A stretch of DNA of 64,000 nucleotides from an uncultured Duncaniella sp. GTDB lineage: Bacteria; Bacteroidota; Bacteroidia; Bacteroidales; Muribaculaceae. The stretch lies in contig CAJUSW010000004.1 of NCBI GenBank assembly GCA_910589485.1, forward strand, positions 189,565-253,564. Direction: 5' to 3'. A program made the translations under genes and the position numbers. This document shows, piece by piece, positions 61,301 to 64,000 of the stretch (the first letter of the stretch is position 1; the number at the start of each line of letters is the position of its first letter). The notes beneath the pieces are model-generated. The model ran no database searches, was not told the origin of the DNA, and was given only the letters and a program-made list of their open reading frames with translations.

Positions 61301-61501
61301 CGCGCACTTGACAATCCGGTAACATACGGCTCCGTGCGCTACACGCATGACACCCCGGACTACCGCGTGGCACGCTTCCGCGCCGAGGGGGAGCAGTGGC
61401 TCGACAAGGCATCGGCGATGTTCTACTTCCTCTTTTTCGATGCCTTCATAGGCAAGGATTCATTTGACAAGAATATGACCATAACTCTGACTAAAGATTG
61501 A
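58370..61501 (+). CDS. large tail fibre-type protein with LamG-like domain
   Basis: 1043 aa. Several beta-sandwich (Ig-like) repeats occupy about residues 90-410 (for example YTLDLGPYLNAEQNSVTLTV). A concanavalin/LamG-like domain covers about 425-650, ending in VELYSVRVYDKALSTAQMIG, the family hallmark. A C-terminal part of about 390 residues ends LFFDAFIGKDSFDKNMTITL. It should bind carbohydrate or another surface receptor. It is GC-rich with host-like codon use in contrast to the head genes. Homology with the N-terminus of the next gene product is not evident. Confidence 0.75.
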   Translation: MAKKLDVIKRAISSLDEAWSHDSEGWCHDIEDIENFLKSVIKQLRTDIEAHGGNKVGCIEQYPGEDGMIYIRVFADDACKEAWEADPTANAKLLLGQLSFKVSDAGGDEYTLATRITRLPVSPAVKGSANELAFSYNSYYGGDPTNLDTENGTATVSVNGTEIAALGLTLRPGNDYTLDLGPYLNAEQNSVTLTVANAHGKRRTFNISVQTVELSIGFGGSFDETALRGADWELPVTCNGVEAQVHLLIDGTERAVASVHNSSVTFRVDSDGALNAGAHTLEVYAENAAFALRTPTATARFIKGGLYVPTICIGKDADQEAKLYATASVPYFFHYPTATAGTEVKITARVIGADGGVLRSGISQTVVMPRDGESGLQTLHLALSEASYLQSGNIRVELTCGTATATHTIRVTDPGVNLSPAAECKIHLSAAGRSNTDSDAQDWKSEYQGQTTCSVERSANFRLAGGAGFTGGSFMIPAGRRITLRGSQPFGRDFGANAPGVGDRTGKTIEFEFATRNCTDSSAKVIECLNGGTGFTIRADGMELHTTAGSVRTIWDDETRLRVGIVIEGTTRHCVNKTVSGQTELDANIGYIYVNGVPVRIMDYQRASWKQGAPQDIVIGSDECDVELYSVRVYDKALSTAQMIGNYAYDTPDADEKIAIARRNDILNSYGEVDFAKVREALPSTPYKIWEIAKMPTGKKDWQKASTEFVNPGWDPSEDNLANASFVCTDHDIALDGTSSLSYPDPYKNWANRYGKGRWSVTVGDKVITITGYSITDGIDGEETEFVDKVNFASSEGIFNILAANAYQHILLGVANTYPSVLTPMQASQQSVGDITYRQSLSGYPEIGWLREYNNGVPAVRFLSVYNFVNNKYSGSPYGATVANSTEMWEVEDNINFFMEECPEGEWKDGAWSDLLSTLYYARYPKTTGGADTGKAPNAEGVAAANSQSRHLRAFHNFIQGCNPAVADRYKAKNGEYRALDNPVTYGSVRYTHDTPDYRVARFRAEGEQWLDKASAMFYFLFFDAFIGKDSFDKNMTITLTKD

Positions 61502-61505
61502 CAAT

Positions 61506-64000
61506 ATGGCTGACAACAATACACTGCCGAATGACGGCTTTATCGCGAGGTTCTTTCAGCGCGACTCCGACACCCTGGCCGGATGGGACAATGTGGGCGT
61601 GCTGATGTACAAGATATTCCATGAGTGGGGCGACTCCTACGATCCCGCCACCGGACAGACCGGGCGCATACTCGGCGAGAAGTATGACGCGGCCACCGGC
61701 TCCTTTGTCCCTGACTGCACCGTGGGTGAGCCTGTGTACAACGGGCGCCTCTCGGGGCTGTGGGAGTGCGTGAGCCGTGCCTGGGGGAGCGACCTCGGGA
61801 CCATGTGGCGCGCCATGCGTGCCGCCGGTCTCAACTTCGACTACGTGTGGGGGCTTTATCAGAAGTTCCGCACACAGTGGTGCGAGGCCCTGTATGCGGC
61901 CGATGCGATGGGCTACGCCAACACCGGACGCTTCGACATGGCCTACGGCGACAAGAGCGAAGCCATGCGCCACATACTCAAAGCACGCTTCCGCTACCTC
62001 GATTCCAAGTACGGGGCCGACACGTCGACACCGTTTGTGATGTCGCTCTCGGGTGCCGGAAAGGGTGTGGCACTGCGCTACTACTGCCCGCTGTACGGTT
62101 CGCTCAACTGGGGATCGGCGGCCGCCTCGGAGCCGAAGCGCGCCATCACGCCGGGCGAGGCGGTATATTTCCCGAGTCCGGGCGTCACGTTTAACGACAC
62201 CACATTCACCCTCTACAATGCGGACCTTATCACGGAGATAAGCACCTATGCCGAACAGCCCGACGGCTCGAAGGTGGAGGGAGGACTGCAGGACGTGGCC
62301 ACCACGCTCTATATCCGTACCGGAGAGAACAATCTGCGCCGTCTCAAATCGCTTGTGTTGGACTACTCGGACCGCGCGGCCAATACGTCGCTCGGAAGCA
62401 ATGTCCTCGCCATAGCGAAGAACTCTGTAGCCATGCGCCGTTTCACGGTGCGCAACTGTCCGAACGTCACGGGCGACGCTGAATTCATATCGCAGGTGAT
62501 TGAGGAGATCGACCTGCGCGGTACGGGGGTCGGCAAGGTCACGGTGCCGGATACGGACACGCTCACGGCCATACGCCTCAGCAAGCCCCGCGAGCTGCGC
62601 TACGAGAACCTCGGCGGACTTGCCGAACTGACCGTGGAGGACACCTCGGCGCTCGCGGTGATGGTGCTGAAAGGGTGCCCGAAGCTGAATTACCGCGGAC
62701 TGCTGAAGACCGCTCTGGCCGGAGATACACTTCAGTTAGTGGAACTCGATGGGGTTAACTTTACCGATTTCACCGCGAAGCAGATCGGTAAGCTGGCCGA
62801 CATGGGCGCGAAGCTCTCGGGCACGATCACGTTTCCGGCTTCGGAGAAGATGACATTCGCCCTCAAGCAGAAGTGCATCAAGGCGTGGGGCGACATCGAC
62901 TCGGCCGACAACGCCCTGCGCATCACATACAGCAAGGTGGCGGTGGACTACGTGCGCATAGCCGGAGCCGGGTATTTCTCGGAGCCGGGCAAGGCGTATC
63001 AGCTGACAGTCATATCCGACAACCCCAATGCCAATGACTTCACCTCGATAGAATGGGAGATGGAGGCCAACCCCTACGCCACTATCGACACGGCCACGGG
63101 TGTGGTGACGCTTGCATCAGTAGGCACGGAGGAGGCCTCACCCACGGCTCAGGTGACAGTGAGGGTGCACCGCGCGGACGGCTCTCTACTCGAGAGAAGC
63201 ACCACGGTAGGTTTCTACGCCCGCACGCCGAGGATAGGTGACTACATCTATGCCGACGGCACCATCAGCAATATACGCGACGAGTCGAGGACCCACGTCG
63301 CAACGCTCTGGCGCATAGTGGTGCGCAACGGACGCACCTACCGCTTCGGGTTCGCACCGAAGGCCATAAGCGGGAATGTGGCATGGGGAGCGGAGAGCCA
63401 GTTGAGCGCCATCCCCACATCGGACGTGATGATGGCCGACATACAGGGGATACCGAACTGCTCGTTCACAGCATCGGCTCCGGCGGGCGATACGCTGTGG
63501 GACGAGGAGGCGGAGGAATGGAAGACTTACAAGGAGACGGAGCTGCTGCGCAACGGGCTGTGCGAGGCTGACACCGACGCGCAGAACTACAGCGAGGGTG
63601 ACATTATCCCCCTGGGTATGCGGGAGACGTGGAAGATCATCAAGACCCGTAACGAGGTGCTGCGCCACGACACCGTACAGCTTCCACAGCCGGTGGCCCA
63701 TGACGGCATCAGCGAGCTCGATGATCTGAAGGATCTCATTACGGAAGCCAACAAGACTCCGGGCAACGCCTACCGTTACTACTATCCTGCGGCCTCATAC
63801 GCTTACGCCTACGAGCCTACGGGTCTGAAGGAGGGTGAGATCCTTGCGGAGTGCTTCAAGGCCCACCGATGGTTCCTCCCGACACCGGGAGACATGCAGA
63901 TGATGCTCTATTCGTTGCTCGAGAAGGACGCGGACGCATACGCCTCGGCGGTGGCTAACGGTGACATCGCACTGACCGGATATGCACACACTACCGGAGA
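61506..64000 (+). CDS. second large tail/receptor-binding protein, partial
   Basis: Runs from ATG 61506 off the right edge; 831 codons visible. The N-terminal half continues the theme of the previous protein (YSGLWECVSRAW-type aromatic motifs, YLDSKYGADTSTPFVMSL). There follow leucine-rich/beta-helical looking repeats (TLTAIRLSKPRELRYENLGG), an Ig-like segment (YQLTVISDNPNANDFTSIEW) and a conserved-looking tail YIYADGTISNIRDESRTHVA, a module seen in Bacteroidetes phage distal proteins. It starts 5 bp after the previous gene. Confidence 0.75.
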   Translation, partial: MADNNTLPNDGFIARFFQRDSDTLAGWDNVGVLMYKIFHEWGDSYDPATGQTGRILGEKYDAATGSFVPDCTVGEPVYNGRLSGLWECVSRAWGSDLGTMWRAMRAAGLNFDYVWGLYQKFRTQWCEALYAADAMGYANTGRFDMAYGDKSEAMRHILKARFRYLDSKYGADTSTPFVMSLSGAGKGVALRYYCPLYGSLNWGSAAASEPKRAITPGEAVYFPSPGVTFNDTTFTLYNADLITEISTYAEQPDGSKVEGGLQDVATTLYIRTGENNLRRLKSLVLDYSDRAANTSLGSNVLAIAKNSVAMRRFTVRNCPNVTGDAEFISQVIEEIDLRGTGVGKVTVPDTDTLTAIRLSKPRELRYENLGGLAELTVEDTSALAVMVLKGCPKLNYRGLLKTALAGDTLQLVELDGVNFTDFTAKQIGKLADMGAKLSGTITFPASEKMTFALKQKCIKAWGDIDSADNALRITYSKVAVDYVRIAGAGYFSEPGKAYQLTVISDNPNANDFTSIEWEMEANPYATIDTATGVVTLASVGTEEASPTAQVTVRVHRADGSLLERSTTVGFYARTPRIGDYIYADGTISNIRDESRTHVATLWRIVVRNGRTYRFGFAPKAISGNVAWGAESQLSAIPTSDVMMADIQGIPNCSFTASAPAGDTLWDEEAEEWKTYKETELLRNGLCEADTDAQNYSEGDIIPLGMRETWKIIKTRNEVLRHDTVQLPQPVAHDGISELDDLKDLITEANKTPGNAYRYYYPAASYAYAYEPTGLKEGEILAECFKAHRWFLPTPGDMQMMLYSLLEKDADAYASAVANGDIALTGYAHTTG

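Noticed and set aside
27562..64000. Mu-like transposable phage
   Set aside because: No MuA/MuB-type transposase or Mu head genes are seen; ClpP-like protease, capsid and terminase fit an HK97-type head instead.

Overview
The window is a piece of a Bacteroidales chromosome. Strand-independent signs are the promoters (TTG about 20 bp upstream of TAnnTTTG), the lack of Shine-Dalgarno sites, an adjacent SusC/SusD pair, and many Bacteroidetes-only protein families. The moderately GC-rich codon use and gene set would fit Muribaculaceae; that genus-level placement is an inference. About 27 kb is host chromosome and the rest is a prophage (or phage-like element) that runs off the right edge.

Host part, 1-27.5 kb: tRNA-Arg(UCU); pgpA-glnS-TPR protein; a secreted GH13 amylase; two paralogous membrane-anchored TPR/HTH regulators flanking a small lipoprotein (7.0-11.0 kb, more AT-rich than its surroundings); a beta-barrel protein; valS; cvpA-sufB-methyltransferase-metallo-hydrolase; an orphan sensor kinase; and a leftward SusC-SusD pair. 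The susC gene is out of frame at a run of nine C residues. A 183-185 bp palindromic element with TA duplications occurs twice, once in front of the beta-barrel gene and once between susC and susD. A repeat-rich, gene-poor stretch follows (25.7-27.5 kb).

Prophage, about 27.55 kb to the right edge: a leftward HTH repressor, then a rightward early operon (regulators, a 1003-aa primase-helicase, a DnaA domain IV-like protein and about 15 small proteins), a second switch-like region with paired operators (36.3 kb), a retropepsin-like protease on a leaderless mRNA, a small-gene operon, an intergenic GC-rich/GTAC-rich region (39.9-40.8 kb), then the head and packaging genes (ClpP-like protease, capsid protein, terminase), a lysis cassette (holin, amidase, unimolecular spanin), hicA/hicB, portal and connector genes, and large GC-rich tail-fibre genes. 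No integrase, transposase or tape-measure gene is seen; they may lie beyond the edge.

The most unusual finding is a pair of promoter-driven structured RNAs in the prophage (38.29-38.50 and 51.86-52.02 kb). They share a pseudoknotted architecture and an identical 17-nt hairpin but pair through different sequences. In both, one strand of the closing helix is also complementary to the start-codon region of the next gene, as expected of a translational switch. Other notable points are the switchable poly-C tract in susC, the covarying palindromic elements, several leaderless or nearly leaderless genes, and terminators separating hicA from hicB.
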